Assembly: GCA_963666575.2 (NCBI GenBank)
Contig: CAXXYG010000012.1
Location: 310,001-374,000 of the forward strand
DNA from: JABMQB01 sp963666575
GTDB lineage: Bacteria; Bacteroidota; Bacteroidia; Bacteroidales; Prolixibacteraceae
Direction of reading: 5' to 3'
Length of the DNA stretch: 64,000 nt
Positions within the stretch are counted from its first letter, which is position 1. Each line of letters starts with the position of its first letter. Positions 27,305-38,006 of the stretch are shown piece after piece. The notes under the pieces were generated by a model. It was not told where the DNA came from and made no database searches. It was given only the letters and a program-made list of their open reading frames with translations. The position numbers were made by a program, and so were the translations under genes.

Positions 27305-28788
27305 ATGAAATATTATATAATATTAGCAGCATTAGTATTTATTACACTAAGTTCCTGCAAGGATCTTTTAGATATCCCTTCGGATACAGATTTATCAACA
27401 GGATCATTTTTTCAAACACTGGAAGACTATGAAAAGGCAATGAACGGTGTTTATGAACCAATGAGGGATTTTTATCAAGTTGGTGCAAACGGGGGAGTGG
27501 CGCGTTTCTTATGGGCGAAATGCACTCTGATAATTCACGGTATAGCTATAATCTGGCATTCAGAGCTACTATTGACCAAGAGGATATTGCTGACTTTATC
27601 TATGATCCGGCAAATGGTGGCCTGACTCAAAGATATCGAACCAACTACCTGATGATAGCAAGGGCAAATGAAATATTAGTAAGAATTGATGATATGGATT
27701 TTGACCAGGCCGCAAAGGACAATATCAAAGGGCAGTGTCTTTTTATGAGAGCCTTCTGTTATTTTGACCTGGTACAGTATTATGGTGGAGTTCCTTTACA
27801 CCTGCAGCCATCAATATCGTTTGATGATGTGGCTTTACCATTGTCATCGGTAGACGAAATTTATGCACAAGTTATTCAAGATGCAGCAGATGCAGCAATT
27901 TTGTTGCCATCGAAAGCAAACCAGGCACCAGGTAGGCCTACTATGGGCACAGCTAATACCTTGTTGGGTAATGTTTATATGGTTTTAGAAGAATGGGCTA
28001 ATGCAGAAACTGCGTTAAAAAAGGTGACAGGGTATAGTTTAATGAATGACTATGCCGAAGTATTTAATCCAAATAATAAGGGTAATTCCGAGATGATTTT
28101 TGAAGCCCAGTTCACTCAGGCTTCTGCACAATTTTCAAGTAACTTCATGTATTGGTTTTGGCCTCAACCCATAACTGATGCTGAAATTACCACTATTTAT
28201 GAAGACAATGGCCTTACTGCTCCCACTGAGATTCAGATACGCTCTCAGGGAGGTGTGAATATTCCTTCGCCTGATCTTATTGCAGCATACGAAGATGGAG
28301 ATGTTCGACTTGGTGTAACAGTTGGCATTGGATTAGCTAACGGAGTAATGATGCCATATGCAAAGAAATATTTACAACCTTGCGATAACTTTTTTAGAGA
28401 AGATGTGAATTGGCCAATTTACCGTTATTCCGAAGTATTATTATTTTTAGCAGAAGCATTGCATAATCAAGGCAATGATACGGAAGCTCTTACATATATT
28501 AATGATGTAAGAGACAGAGCTGGCCTTGGCCCTCTTTCTACACTCACTGATGCAGATATTCTTCAGGAAAGAAGAGTAGAATTGGCTTTGGAAAACAAAC
28601 GGTGGTTAGACCTTGTTCGCACCGATATGGTCGAAAGTGTATTAAAACCTTATGGAGATAGAATCAGGGCAAATCCGGAGGACTATTACCTCCCTTCAGG
28701 AGTACAATTGCGTCCATCTGCTTTTCAGGATTTTAGTAAAACATTCCCTCTTCCTTCGGATGAGGCATTGTTAAGTCCATATTTTTAA
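27305..28788 (+). CDS. SusD/RagB-family lipoprotein (locus B), interrupted by a frameshift
   Basis: The N-terminal part (27305 to about 27490) encodes a lipoprotein signal with lipobox LSSC (Cys18), then DLLDIPSDTDLSTGSFFQTL and MNGVYEPMRDFYQVGANG. The frame then changes, and the remainder from about 27511 continues as MGEMHSDNSRYSYNLAFRAT, GQCLFMRAFCYFDLVQYYGG, YRYSEVLLFLAEALHNQGND and RRVELALENKRWLDLVRTDM, all SusD features. Adding one G to the G5 run at 27491-27495 restores a single 494-residue protein reading NGGSGAFLMGEMHSDN, the expected family sequence. The break is therefore one missing base in a homopolymer: either a sequencing error or a recent inactivating mutation. If the gene is intact, it is the surface glycan-binding partner of the preceding SusC. 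Confidence 0.88.
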
Positions 28789-28891
28789 AATAAATTTATT
28801 ATGGCCTTTACTTGCCGTTGAATAATTGTATAGCAACTTTTTTAGTAGAAAATAAACTAATGAGTGTTTATATAGTATAAATTGAAAATAT

Positions 28892-28937
28892 AAATAGGGC
28901 TGCTGATTTTTCCTGATATAAAAGGCAGCCCTATTTT
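28892..28937 (+). terminator. Rho-independent terminator after locus B susD
   Basis: AAATAGGGCTGC (28892-28903) pairs perfectly with GCAGCCCTATTT (28925-28936), with T residues following. The 21-base loop is long. It separates susCD from the rhamnosidase genes. Confidence 0.75.
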
Positions 28938-28962
28938 AGCATTAATAAAGGAGCCATTTGTT

Positions 28963-31721
28963 ATGAAAAACCTAGTATTATTTCTTATTTTTTTTGGAAT
29001 TAAAATTTCCATTCTGCATGCTGGTATTATTCCTTCTAAGTTGCGTTGTGAATACCTCGAAAATCCACAGGTAATCGATGTTTTAACTCCCCGGTTGTCA
29101 TGGGTAAATACTGCACTTGACAATGAACGTGGGCAATTACAAACTGCCTGGGAAATAAGAGTTGCTGGTTCAAAAGAAAAACTGGTAAATGGCCAGTCTG
29201 AGTTGTGGAATAGTGATAAAGTTGTTTCCAATCAGTCGTATAACGTGATCTATGAAGGGAAGGAATTATCCTCAAGACAGGATTGTTGGTGGCAGGTAAG
29301 GACCTGGGATAAAAATGAACAAGTTTCTGAATGGAGTGAACCTGCTTATTGGCACATGGGGCTGCTTAAAGCTGAAGAATGGAAAGCTTTATGGATTGGA
29401 GCTCCCTGGCAGGGCGAAGAAGCTTTGCCTAAACCTACATTTCGTAGGCCCGGAACAACTGTTGAAAAAGAACCACTTCCGCCACCGGCACCAATGCTTC
29501 GAAAATCATTTACAATTACAAAAGAAATTGTTTCAGCAAAAGCGTATGTCAGCGGATTGGGATTTTTTGAATTATATGTAAACGGAAACAAAGTCGGCGA
29601 GGATGTTTTGGTTCCCAACCTTACTGCTTATGGGAAAAGGCCAGGACTGGAAAATAATTATATTTCTATTCCTGACAATTTTAAAGAGTACAGGGTAATG
29701 TACCTTTCTTACGATATTAAAAAAAACCTTGTAAAAGGTGAAAATGCCATTGGAGCCTTATTAGGCAATGGATTTTACAATGCTCCCATCCGATGGACAC
29801 AATCGTATGGTTCCCCTCGGTTTATAGGACAAATACACATAGTTTATACCGATGGTACTGAAGAAGTTATTGTGAGTGACCAAAGTTGGAAAGCATCAAA
29901 AAGCCCAATAACAATGGATTTGATTTACGATGGCGAACATTACGATGCTAGGTTAGAGCAACCGGGATGGTGCAGTGCCGGTTTTGATGATACAAAGTGG
30001 GAACAGGTGGCTATACGAAAAACACCAGAAGGGAAAATGAAAGCACATATGTCGCCAACCGACAAAGTGATGGAAAAAATAAAACCTGTATCAATTATTA
30101 AAAACAGGGATGGAAAATATTATGTCGATTTTGGCCAGGAAATTTCAGGTTGGGTGCGTATTTCTGATGTAGAAGGAGATTTAGGTCAGGTGATAGATTT
30201 TGAATATATATGTGAATCAACTGTTGGAGACAATACATATACACTAAAGGGCAATGGACCTGAATCATATGCAGCGCGTTTTACATGGTTTGTTTTTAGG
30301 CAGGTTGTAGTAAGCAATTGGCCCGGTAATCTGAGTGCCGATCAAATCACTGCTGAGGCTGTTTATTCCGATGTAAAAACAACCGGAAAATTTGAATCTT
30401 CAAATACATTATTTAATAAAATAAATCAAATTTGGTGGCGCAGTCAAACCGATAACATGCATGGAGGAATTGCAAGCGATTGCCCCCAGCGCGAACGTTC
30501 ACCATATACCGGCGATGGGCAGGTTGCATGTATTACAGTAATGCATAATTTTGAGGCACAGGCATTTTATACCAAATGGATACAGGATATTCTGGGTGCA
30601 CAAAACCCGGAAACAGGTTATGTTCCCAACGGTGCCCCCTGGCAACCCGGATGTGGTGGAGGAGTAGCCTGGGGAGCCGCAATAAACATTATGCCATGGG
30701 AATTTTATTTGCATTATGGCGATGTACAAATGTTGAAAGACAATTATGAAGGTATGAAGGGCTATATCAAATACATGCAAACCTGGACCAATGACGAAGG
30801 AATAATGTTTTCACAAGCACCCGATACCGCAAATATAAACCAATGGTTAAACCTTGGCGATTGGTGTACACCGGGTGAATTACCTCCCGATGAGATGGTA
30901 CATACTTTTTATTTCTGGCGATGCGCCGATTTTACAGCAAAAACGGCTCAGTCACTTGGATTTACAAAAGAAGCTATAGAGTATACCAACCTTGCCGAAA
31001 AAAAACAAAAAAAGCATTTCAGAATAGATATTACGATAAAAACAAAGGATCATATGGTCCAAATGGCGCAAATATTTTTGCTCTTAAAATGGGTGTGCCA
31101 GCAAATCAGTATCCAGGAGTTTTAGCTGCATTAAAATCGGATATTGCGGCCAACGATGGGCACCTCGATACCGGGATTTTTGGTACCCAATTCTTTTTTG
31201 AAGTCCTTGCTGAAAACGGTTTAAATGAACTAGCTTTTGAAGCAATGAATAAAACAACACAACCATCATACGGTTGGTGGATTGAACAAGGGGCAACTAC
31301 AACCTGGGAGCGATGGGATGGCGATGGTTCCCGTAACCATCCGATGTTTGGCGGAGGAATTGTTTGGTTTTACAGGAGCCTTGCAGGTATGAAAGTTGAT
31401 CCTTTACAGCCGGGGTACAAAAACATTATTTTTAAACCCCAGCCTGTGGGCGATGTTACATTTGCTTCGTATTCAAATGAAACTTCTTTTGGAACCGCTT
31501 CTGTTAATTGGAAAAAGAATAGTGATTCATTTTCCATGGATATTAAAGTTCCGGTTGGAAGTACAGCTACAGTTTATGTTCCCGCATCTGATGTTAAAGA
31601 TGTAACTGAAAATAAAAGGAAAATTGACGATAATAACGAAGTAAGTTTTCAACGTTTGGAAAATGGATATGCTGTTTTTAGTGTTGGCTCTGGCAGTTAT
31701 TTTTTTAATTCCCAACTCTGA
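28963..31721 (+). CDS. GH78 alpha-L-rhamnosidase, interrupted by a frameshift
   Basis: The first part (28963 to about 31010) has a signal peptide (cleavage near LHAG), a fibronectin-like N-terminal domain (PQVIDVLTPRLSWVNT), the Bac_rhamnosid_N module (AKAYVSGLGFFELYVNGNKV, LTAYGKRPGLENNYIS) and the start of the six-hairpin catalytic domain with DCPQRERSPYTGDGQ, where GH78 carries its catalytic acids. The C-terminal part continues in another frame from about 31000 to 31721: KAFQNRYYDKNKGSYGPNGA, GWWIEQGATTTWERWDGDGS and a final beta-sandwich. The break lies at an A8 run (30998-31005); one more A restores a 919-residue enzyme. It would cleave terminal alpha-L-rhamnose from oligosaccharides in the periplasm. 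Confidence 0.87.
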
Positions 31722-31820
31722 TATTACTTCTTAAATCGGTTGGCACTAATAATATAAAATGGGTCTTTGATCTTTTTATCAGAATATAATTTATTTGCCT
31801 TTATCCTAAATATAAAAAAA

Positions 31821-34800
31821 ATGAAACCAAATTTTAGAAACAAAAAAAGGATTCTTTTTTATGTTATTTTATTAGTAATATGTAGTACAATCCTGATTCA
31901 ATGTCAAGATATGAATGTTCCTTCTGATAATAAAGGAGCTACCCTCGAACAGGGATTTATACATCCACCTTCAGAAGCTAAACCACGCGTTTGGTGGCAT
32001 TGGATGAACGGAAACGTAACAAAAGATGGCATCCGGAAGGATCTGGAATGGATGGACCGGAGTGGTATTGGCGGATTTCAGAATTTTGATGCAGGAATGA
32101 CAACTCCTCAGGTTGTTGATCACCGATTGGTATACATGACACCTGAGTGGAAAGATGCTTTTAGCTTTACAACGCACCTTGCTGATTCTCTTGGCCTGGA
32201 AATGGCTATTGCCGGATCACCCGGATGGAGCGAAAGTGGTGGCCCGTGGGTTGCGCCAAATGAAGCTATGAAAAAAGTGGTTTGGAGTGAGATTAGAATT
32301 AATGGAGGGCAAACTTTTTCAGGTGTTCTTCCTCACCCGCCAACAACCTCAGGAGCTTTTCAAAACATTAGTGCTGAAGGCCCTATTGGTTCAAGAGAAG
32401 AGGATCTGAAACAACTACAGGAGTATTATAACGATATTTCAGTACTTGCTTATCGTGTGCCTCAAAACGATTTTACTTTAGAAGAATTAAAACCAACAAT
32501 TACTTCCAGCGGTGGTACATTCACTTTAGAACAATTAACCGATGGTGATCTGGTTAAATCCAATTCGCTTCCTTATAAAAAGCCCGGAGAAAATGCATGG
32601 ATCCAATTTGAGTTTACTGATCTGGCAACCATACAATCGTTAACCATTGTAACAGGTGGAGGCGGAAATCCTTTTGGATTTGGTGGCGGTAGAGCCAACC
32701 AAACACTCGAAGCAAGTAGTGATGGTTTAAGTTTTCAGAAAGTTATAGATATTACAGGAGGCAGAGCCACCCAAAAAACACTGGCATTTACTCCTGTCAC
32801 AGGGAAATATTTCAGAGTTAATATTAAGACACCCGAACCCCAGAGAGGACCTGATATGATGGCAATGATGGGTTTTGGCCGTGGAAATCAACCAGCACCA
32901 ACCGGAACTGAAATTATGGAAGTGGTTTTAAATACCGGAGCACGTATTAACCGTTTTGAAGATAAAGCAGGTTTTGCAGCTGCTACTGATCTGGAAGAAG
33001 TTCCAACTCCTGAAGTTTTAAATGCAATTTCACAAGAAAATATTATCGACCTAACCTCACAATTCAAAGAAGATGGCACCTTAAACTGGGATGTTCCTGA
33101 AGGGAAATGGAATATCATCAGGCTGGGTTATTCTTTAACCGGACGTCAGAACCATCCGGCATCGCCCGAAGCAACCGGATTTGAGGTGGACAAACTAAAT
33201 CCGGAATATGTAAGAAACTATTTCACCAATTATCTCGACCAATATAAAGATGCAACCGGTGGGTTGATGGGTGAAAAAGGCCTGCAATATATAATTACGG
33301 ACAGTTGGGAAGCCGGCACTCAAAACTGGACAGATAATATGTCGGAGGAATTTAAAACCCGAAGAGGTTATGACCTGACAACATGGTTACCGGCACTTAT
33401 TGGGAAAGTGGTTTTAAGTGCTGAAGCTAGCGATAAATTTTTGTGGGATTATAGAAGAACCCTCGAAGAACTGGTTGCTGAATACCATTACGACCTCACA
33501 ACCGAAATTCTTAAAGAGAGAGGAATGGGACGGTATACCGAATCGCATGAAGGTGGCCGGGCATTAATTGGCGATGGAATGGAAGTAAAACGCACTGCAG
33601 CCGTTCCAATGAGTGCAACCTGGACACCCGGTGGTTTTGGTGGAAATCAGGAAGGCGTTGCTACCCGTTTTAAGGCCGATGTTCGTGAATCAGCTTCCGT
33701 ATCGCATGTTTATGGACAAAAGTATGTGGCGGCTGAATCACTGACTGCAATGGGAACTGCCTGGGCATGGTCACCACGCCTTTTAAAACCTGTTGCCGAT
33801 ATGGAACTGGCAAGCGGATTAAACCGATTTGTTATACATACCTCCGTTCACCAACCGGTGGATGATAGAATACCCGGGCTTGGTCTCGGCCCATTTGGCC
33901 AGTGGTTTACACGGCATGAAACCTGGTCGGAACAAGCTATCGCCTGGACGACTTACCTGGCACGAAGCAGTTACATGCTTCAACAAGGTAAATTTGTAGC
34001 TGATATTGCCTACCTGTATGGCGAAAGCCACAACATTACTGAATTGTTTGGTAATAAATTACCGGAGGTCCCCACAGGATATGAATATGATTTTGTTAAT
34101 GCTGATGCTCTTCAAAAGGTATTAAAAGTTGAAAACGGAACAATTACCTCCCCCGGAGGAGCGGCCTATAAATTGCTGGTGCTCGACCAAAGTACAGCTG
34201 AAATGACGGTTCCGGTTTTACAGCGAATTAAAGAAATGGTTACTGCAGGGGTAGTTGTCACCGGTCCAAAACCAGTTCGAACGCCAAGTTTAACGGATGA
34301 TCCGAATGAATTTAATACAATTGTGAATGAACTATGGGCAGACTCCAAAAGTGAAAAACCAGTTGGTAAGGGGAAAGTTTATTCAAAATACACACTTTCT
34401 GAAGTACTGGAATCACTGGAACTTAAACCTGATTTTGTTTATTCAAAACCTTCAGGAGATACAGAAGTATTGTATGTGCACAGAAAAATAAACGATACTG
34501 ATATTTTCTGGGTGAACAACCGAAAAGACAGGGTGGAAGAACTGGAAACAACTTTCAGAATAAGTGGAAAAGAAGCCGAAATTTGGCACCCCGAAACCGG
34601 ATTAATCGAAAAAGTATCCTATTCCATCAACAATGGAGTAACTGCTGTTCCCTTACATCTTGAACCCAACGATGCTGTTTTTGTGGTTTTCCGAAATAAA
34701 ACAAAACAAAATGTTTACTCCATTCCCGAAGTTGTTGAAACAAAACTGGCAGAGATAACCGGGCCATGGGAAGTAAACTTCGAATCAAAAGTAGGCACTC

Positions 34801-35228
34801 CTTTCCAGGCAAGTTTTGAAACCTTGTCGCCTTGGAATGAAAATACTAACGATGGCATTAAATATTTCTCCGGAACTGGAACTTATACAAAAACTATTAA
34901 TGTTTCAGCTGACTGGTTAAATAAGGAAGGTCAAATCTGCCTGGATTTGGGAGAAGTAGAAAATCTGGCAGAAGTAATTGTAAATGGTAATTCATTAGGT
35001 GTTATCTGGAAAAAACCTTTTAGAACTGACATCAGTGCAACCTTAAAAGCAGGAGAAAATAAACTGGAAATTAAAGTTGTTAATTTATGGGTAAACCATC
35101 TGATTGGTGATAAACAACCTGAAGTAACTCAGCCTTTGACTTATACAACCATGCCATTTTATCAGGCTAATTCACCGTTAAAACCTTCAGGATTATTAGG
35201 TCCTGTAGTGTTGGTAAATATAAAATAA
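31821..35228 (+). CDS. GH106-type alpha-L-rhamnosidase lipoprotein (first copy)
   Basis: I start at ATG 31821, which gives a lipoprotein signal with lipobox LIQC; an in-frame start at 31767 only adds an unlikely extension. The roughly 1135-residue protein has the GH106/PF17132 pattern: PRVWWHWMNGNVTKDGIRKD, GIGGFQNFDAGM, MAIAGSPGWSESGGPWV, YIITDSWEAGTQNWTD, RYTESHEGGRALIGDGMEVK, FVIHTSVHQPVDD and, near the C-terminus, a galactose-binding-like domain (IWKKPFRTDI, LWVNHLIGDKQPE). GH106 enzymes release alpha-L-rhamnose. It follows a GH78 gene directly and is a close paralogue of the protein at 40595. Confidence 0.88.
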   Translation: MKPNFRNKKRILFYVILLVICSTILIQCQDMNVPSDNKGATLEQGFIHPPSEAKPRVWWHWMNGNVTKDGIRKDLEWMDRSGIGGFQNFDAGMTTPQVVDHRLVYMTPEWKDAFSFTTHLADSLGLEMAIAGSPGWSESGGPWVAPNEAMKKVVWSEIRINGGQTFSGVLPHPPTTSGAFQNISAEGPIGSREEDLKQLQEYYNDISVLAYRVPQNDFTLEELKPTITSSGGTFTLEQLTDGDLVKSNSLPYKKPGENAWIQFEFTDLATIQSLTIVTGGGGNPFGFGGGRANQTLEASSDGLSFQKVIDITGGRATQKTLAFTPVTGKYFRVNIKTPEPQRGPDMMAMMGFGRGNQPAPTGTEIMEVVLNTGARINRFEDKAGFAAATDLEEVPTPEVLNAISQENIIDLTSQFKEDGTLNWDVPEGKWNIIRLGYSLTGRQNHPASPEATGFEVDKLNPEYVRNYFTNYLDQYKDATGGLMGEKGLQYIITDSWEAGTQNWTDNMSEEFKTRRGYDLTTWLPALIGKVVLSAEASDKFLWDYRRTLEELVAEYHYDLTTEILKERGMGRYTESHEGGRALIGDGMEVKRTAAVPMSATWTPGGFGGNQEGVATRFKADVRESASVSHVYGQKYVAAESLTAMGTAWAWSPRLLKPVADMELASGLNRFVIHTSVHQPVDDRIPGLGLGPFGQWFTRHETWSEQAIAWTTYLARSSYMLQQGKFVADIAYLYGESHNITELFGNKLPEVPTGYEYDFVNADALQKVLKVENGTITSPGGAAYKLLVLDQSTAEMTVPVLQRIKEMVTAGVVVTGPKPVRTPSLTDDPNEFNTIVNELWADSKSEKPVGKGKVYSKYTLSEVLESLELKPDFVYSKPSGDTEVLYVHRKINDTDIFWVNNRKDRVEELETTFRISGKEAEIWHPETGLIEKVSYSINNGVTAVPLHLEPNDAVFVVFRNKTKQNVYSIPEVVETKLAEITGPWEVNFESKVGTPFQASFETLSPWNENTNDGIKYFSGTGTYTKTINVSADWLNKEGQICLDLGEVENLAEVIVNGNSLGVIWKKPFRTDISATLKAGENKLEIKVVNLWVNHLIGDKQPEVTQPLTYTTMPFYQANSPLKPSGLLGPVVLVNIK

Positions 35229-35266
35229 ATAATGGCCCTTTTTTAGGGAATTAGTTTAGCTAGAAT

Positions 35267-35304
35267 ATATTCCGGCGGACGCTGTTCGCCGGAGTATTTA
35301 TTTA
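35267..35304 (+). terminator. Rho-independent terminator after the first GH106 gene
   Basis: ATATTCCGGCG (35267-35277) pairs with CGCCGGAGTAT (35287-35297), with one G-U pair and a 9-base loop, followed by TTATTTA. The stem is unusually GC-rich for this region. Confidence 0.7.
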
Positions 35305-35328
35305 AAAAGAACCATAAAAAATAATACA

Positions 35329-36159
35329 ATGAAAAAAATAATACCACTTATTAGCCTGTTTATTGTCATGCAACTTTTTTCATTTGCCCAGATGGGAACT
35401 CCCCAAATTGGAGGGAAAGAAGTTTACAAAGGCGATGATGTTGTTTTTCATCAAATTGATGAACATACCTGGGTAGGAACCGGGCATTTAATGTCGAACG
35501 AAAGTGTGTATCTGGTTGAAGGAAATAACAAAGCTGTTTTAATTGATGCAGGTACCAAAATTAAAGATTTGGATAAAATAGTGGCTTCAATTACAAAAAA
35601 ACCGGTTATGTTGGTTGCAACTCATGTCCATCCCGATCATACCGGATCGGCAATCGACAATTTTCAGGAGTTATACCTTAATCCGGCAGATACGGTGAAC
35701 ATTCCTTTGTTTATGCCAAATTATACAGGCGAAGTAAAATTCCTTACCAACAACCAAATTATTGATTTGGGTGGAAGGCAATTGGAGGTAATTTTTACCC
35801 CGGGGCATACACCCGGATCAACTACTTTTATTGATAAAAAAGCCCATTACGGATTTAGTGGTGATTCTTTCGGATCAGGAAATTTATTGTTGACTACCAA
35901 TTTTTCAACTCTCCTTGCAACTTGTGAAAAAACAAGCACAATCATGGCTGAAAATGAAATCAATACTTTTTATCCAGGCCATTATTTTGGAACAAATGTT
36001 GAAACCAAACAACGAGTGGACGATATGATCACGCTTAGCAAAGATGCTTTGTCAGGAAAAGAAAAGGGAGTGGAGAATCCCCAGGCAATGTTGGGATTAA
36101 ATCTGGTAATTAATAAATACGGCGTTCGTATAAACTACAATGAGAAGGCCATTCAATAG
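35329..36159 (+). CDS. Secreted metallo-beta-lactamase-fold hydrolase
   Basis: The 276-residue protein has a signal peptide (about 1-20, ending SFAQ) and the MBL-fold metal motifs: the HxHxDH site in ATHVHPDHTGSA, the downstream histidine in TPGHTPGSTTF, an Asp in FSGDSFGSGN and a final histidine in FYPGHYFGT. The family includes glyoxalase II, lactonases, thioesterases and beta-lactamases. The long linker and small size do not identify a substrate. In a rhamnosidase locus an ester- or lactone-cleaving role is plausible but unproven. It starts 100 bases after a terminator and may have its own promoter. Confidence 0.85.
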   Translation: MKKIIPLISLFIVMQLFSFAQMGTPQIGGKEVYKGDDVVFHQIDEHTWVGTGHLMSNESVYLVEGNNKAVLIDAGTKIKDLDKIVASITKKPVMLVATHVHPDHTGSAIDNFQELYLNPADTVNIPLFMPNYTGEVKFLTNNQIIDLGGRQLEVIFTPGHTPGSTTFIDKKAHYGFSGDSFGSGNLLLTTNFSTLLATCEKTSTIMAENEINTFYPGHYFGTNVETKQRVDDMITLSKDALSGKEKGVENPQAMLGLNLVINKYGVRINYNEKAIQ

Positions 36160-36270
36160 CCTTTGATAAAATACCATATGGCAAAAAAAAGATAATCGTG
36201 TTTAATTCCAATTAAAGTAAAACATAGGGATCAAAACCATTTGTTTTTACTCACTAAATTTAATCGTATT

Positions 36271-37950
36271 ATGAATCCAATAAACCGAAGACAATTTGTT
36301 TCCCGAATATCACTATCAGCTGCTGCTGTGGTGGCTTATTCAAAATTTGGGTACCCCACTGAATATTTTTCAAATCCAAATAGTATAGAAGAGTATATTG
36401 GCGTTAATATTACCCATGGTAAAATTCGCGGAATCAGGCAAGAGGGAGTAAATATTTTTAAAGGTATTCCATATGCCGGAAGGATTTCGGGCGACAGAAG
36501 GTTTCGAAGGCCTGCACCTCTGGAACCATGGGCAGGTGTACGCGATGTACTCCAGTTGGGTGCACCTTCTATTCAATCTCCAAGAAGAGGAGAACCGGAT
36601 CCCGCCGAAGATTGCCTTTTCCTGAATGTGTGGACACCGGCAAACGATAATAAAAAACGTCCCGTGATGTTTTATAACCATGGAGGTGGTTTTGTAGTTG
36701 GTTCAGGAGGTTCTGCCGGACAGGATGGCGCCAATTTGGCACGAAATTTTGATGTAGTGGTAGTTGAAACCAATCACCGTTTGGGATTGCTTGGATTTTT
36801 GTACCTCGACGAAATGGCCGGATCGGATTATGAAGGATCGGGTAATATGGGAATGCTGGACATCGCTGCCGGATTAAAATGGGTAAATAAAAACATTGCT
36901 GAATTTGGTGGAGACCCTAACAATGTAATGATTTTTGGCGAATCGGGTGGGGGTGCCAAAACATCATGTTTATATGCTATGCCCGAAGCCGCTCCATATT
37001 TTAATAAAGCATCCATTGAAAGTGGTCCTGGTGTGCGGATGACAGAAAAAGAAATTGCTGCCGAAACCACTCTAATGCTTTTAAAAGAATTAAAAATTGA
37101 GCCAAATGACTGGCGGAAATTATTGGATGTTCCTGCTGCTGATTTATTAAGTATTCAGGGTACGTTACCTTTTGTTCCTCCTTTTATCGAAAAAAACAGG
37201 AATTTAGGAATGATGCGTAGAAATTATGGAGGTTTTGGGCCTGTTGTCGATGTCAAGGTGCTTCCAAATCATCCTTTTGATCCGGTGGCTCCGGATATTT
37301 CGAAGAATAAACCTTTGTTGGTAGGATGGAACGAAGATGAATACACCTTTTTTGCCTGGGAACGAAAAGATACAGAATCATTTTCTATTGATTTTGATGG
37401 GTTGTTTAAAAAACTAGAGCCTAGATTTGGTGCCGACACTCAGAAAATAATTGATACGTATCGGAAATCAAGGCCAAATGCTTCGGCACCCGATATTTTT
37501 GTAGCTATTTCGTCTGTAACGATGATGGGGCTGGGGTCAGTAGACATTGCTGAAAAAAAATCAAAACAAAACGGGGCTCCTGTTTATTTATATAATTTCG
37601 GATATAAATCGGAGAAAAAAATTCCTGGTACAGATTACGCTATGGGAACTCCTCATGCTATGGATATTTCATTCAAATTTAACAATGAAATTCCACCTTC
37701 TGATGGTTCCGAATCCAAAGAAAGTTTTTTTGGTGGAAACAGGCCGGAAAGGTTTATTGCTTCTCATAAATTTGCCGAATTATGGACAACCTTTGCACGT
37801 ACAGGTGCGCCAGCTGCTAAAGATGTTCCGAAATGGCCTGCTTATAATTTGAATACAAGAGCAACCATGCGTATTGATGAAAAGTGTGAAGTAATAAATG
37901 ACCGATATAAAATTGAACTTGCTATGTGGCGGTCCATTGGAAGATTATAA
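36271..37950 (+). CDS. Type B carboxylesterase, Tat-exported
   Basis: I choose ATG 36271: the following MNPINRRQFVSRISLSAAAV has a twin-arginine (RRQF) signal, and the upstream TTG extension adds nothing. The 559-residue protein is a carboxylesterase/cholinesterase-type alpha/beta hydrolase: GKIRGIRQEGVNIFKGIPYA, EDCLFLNVWTPAND, the oxyanion-hole region MFYNHGGGFVVGSGG, the nucleophile elbow FGESGGG with Ser225, and a late His in TPHAMDISFKFN. It probably removes acyl groups from a glycan or glycoside so that the neighbouring rhamnosidases can act; that role is inferred from position. Confidence 0.88.
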   Translation: MNPINRRQFVSRISLSAAAVVAYSKFGYPTEYFSNPNSIEEYIGVNITHGKIRGIRQEGVNIFKGIPYAGRISGDRRFRRPAPLEPWAGVRDVLQLGAPSIQSPRRGEPDPAEDCLFLNVWTPANDNKKRPVMFYNHGGGFVVGSGGSAGQDGANLARNFDVVVVETNHRLGLLGFLYLDEMAGSDYEGSGNMGMLDIAAGLKWVNKNIAEFGGDPNNVMIFGESGGGAKTSCLYAMPEAAPYFNKASIESGPGVRMTEKEIAAETTLMLLKELKIEPNDWRKLLDVPAADLLSIQGTLPFVPPFIEKNRNLGMMRRNYGGFGPVVDVKVLPNHPFDPVAPDISKNKPLLVGWNEDEYTFFAWERKDTESFSIDFDGLFKKLEPRFGADTQKIIDTYRKSRPNASAPDIFVAISSVTMMGLGSVDIAEKKSKQNGAPVYLYNFGYKSEKKIPGTDYAMGTPHAMDISFKFNNEIPPSDGSESKESFFGGNRPERFIASHKFAELWTTFARTGAPAAKDVPKWPAYNLNTRATMRIDEKCEVINDRYKIELAMWRSIGRL

Positions 37951-38006
37951 ATTCATAACCAAATCAATACAAACAGATAAAAAAAACGTATAAAATCATA
38001 TCAAAA

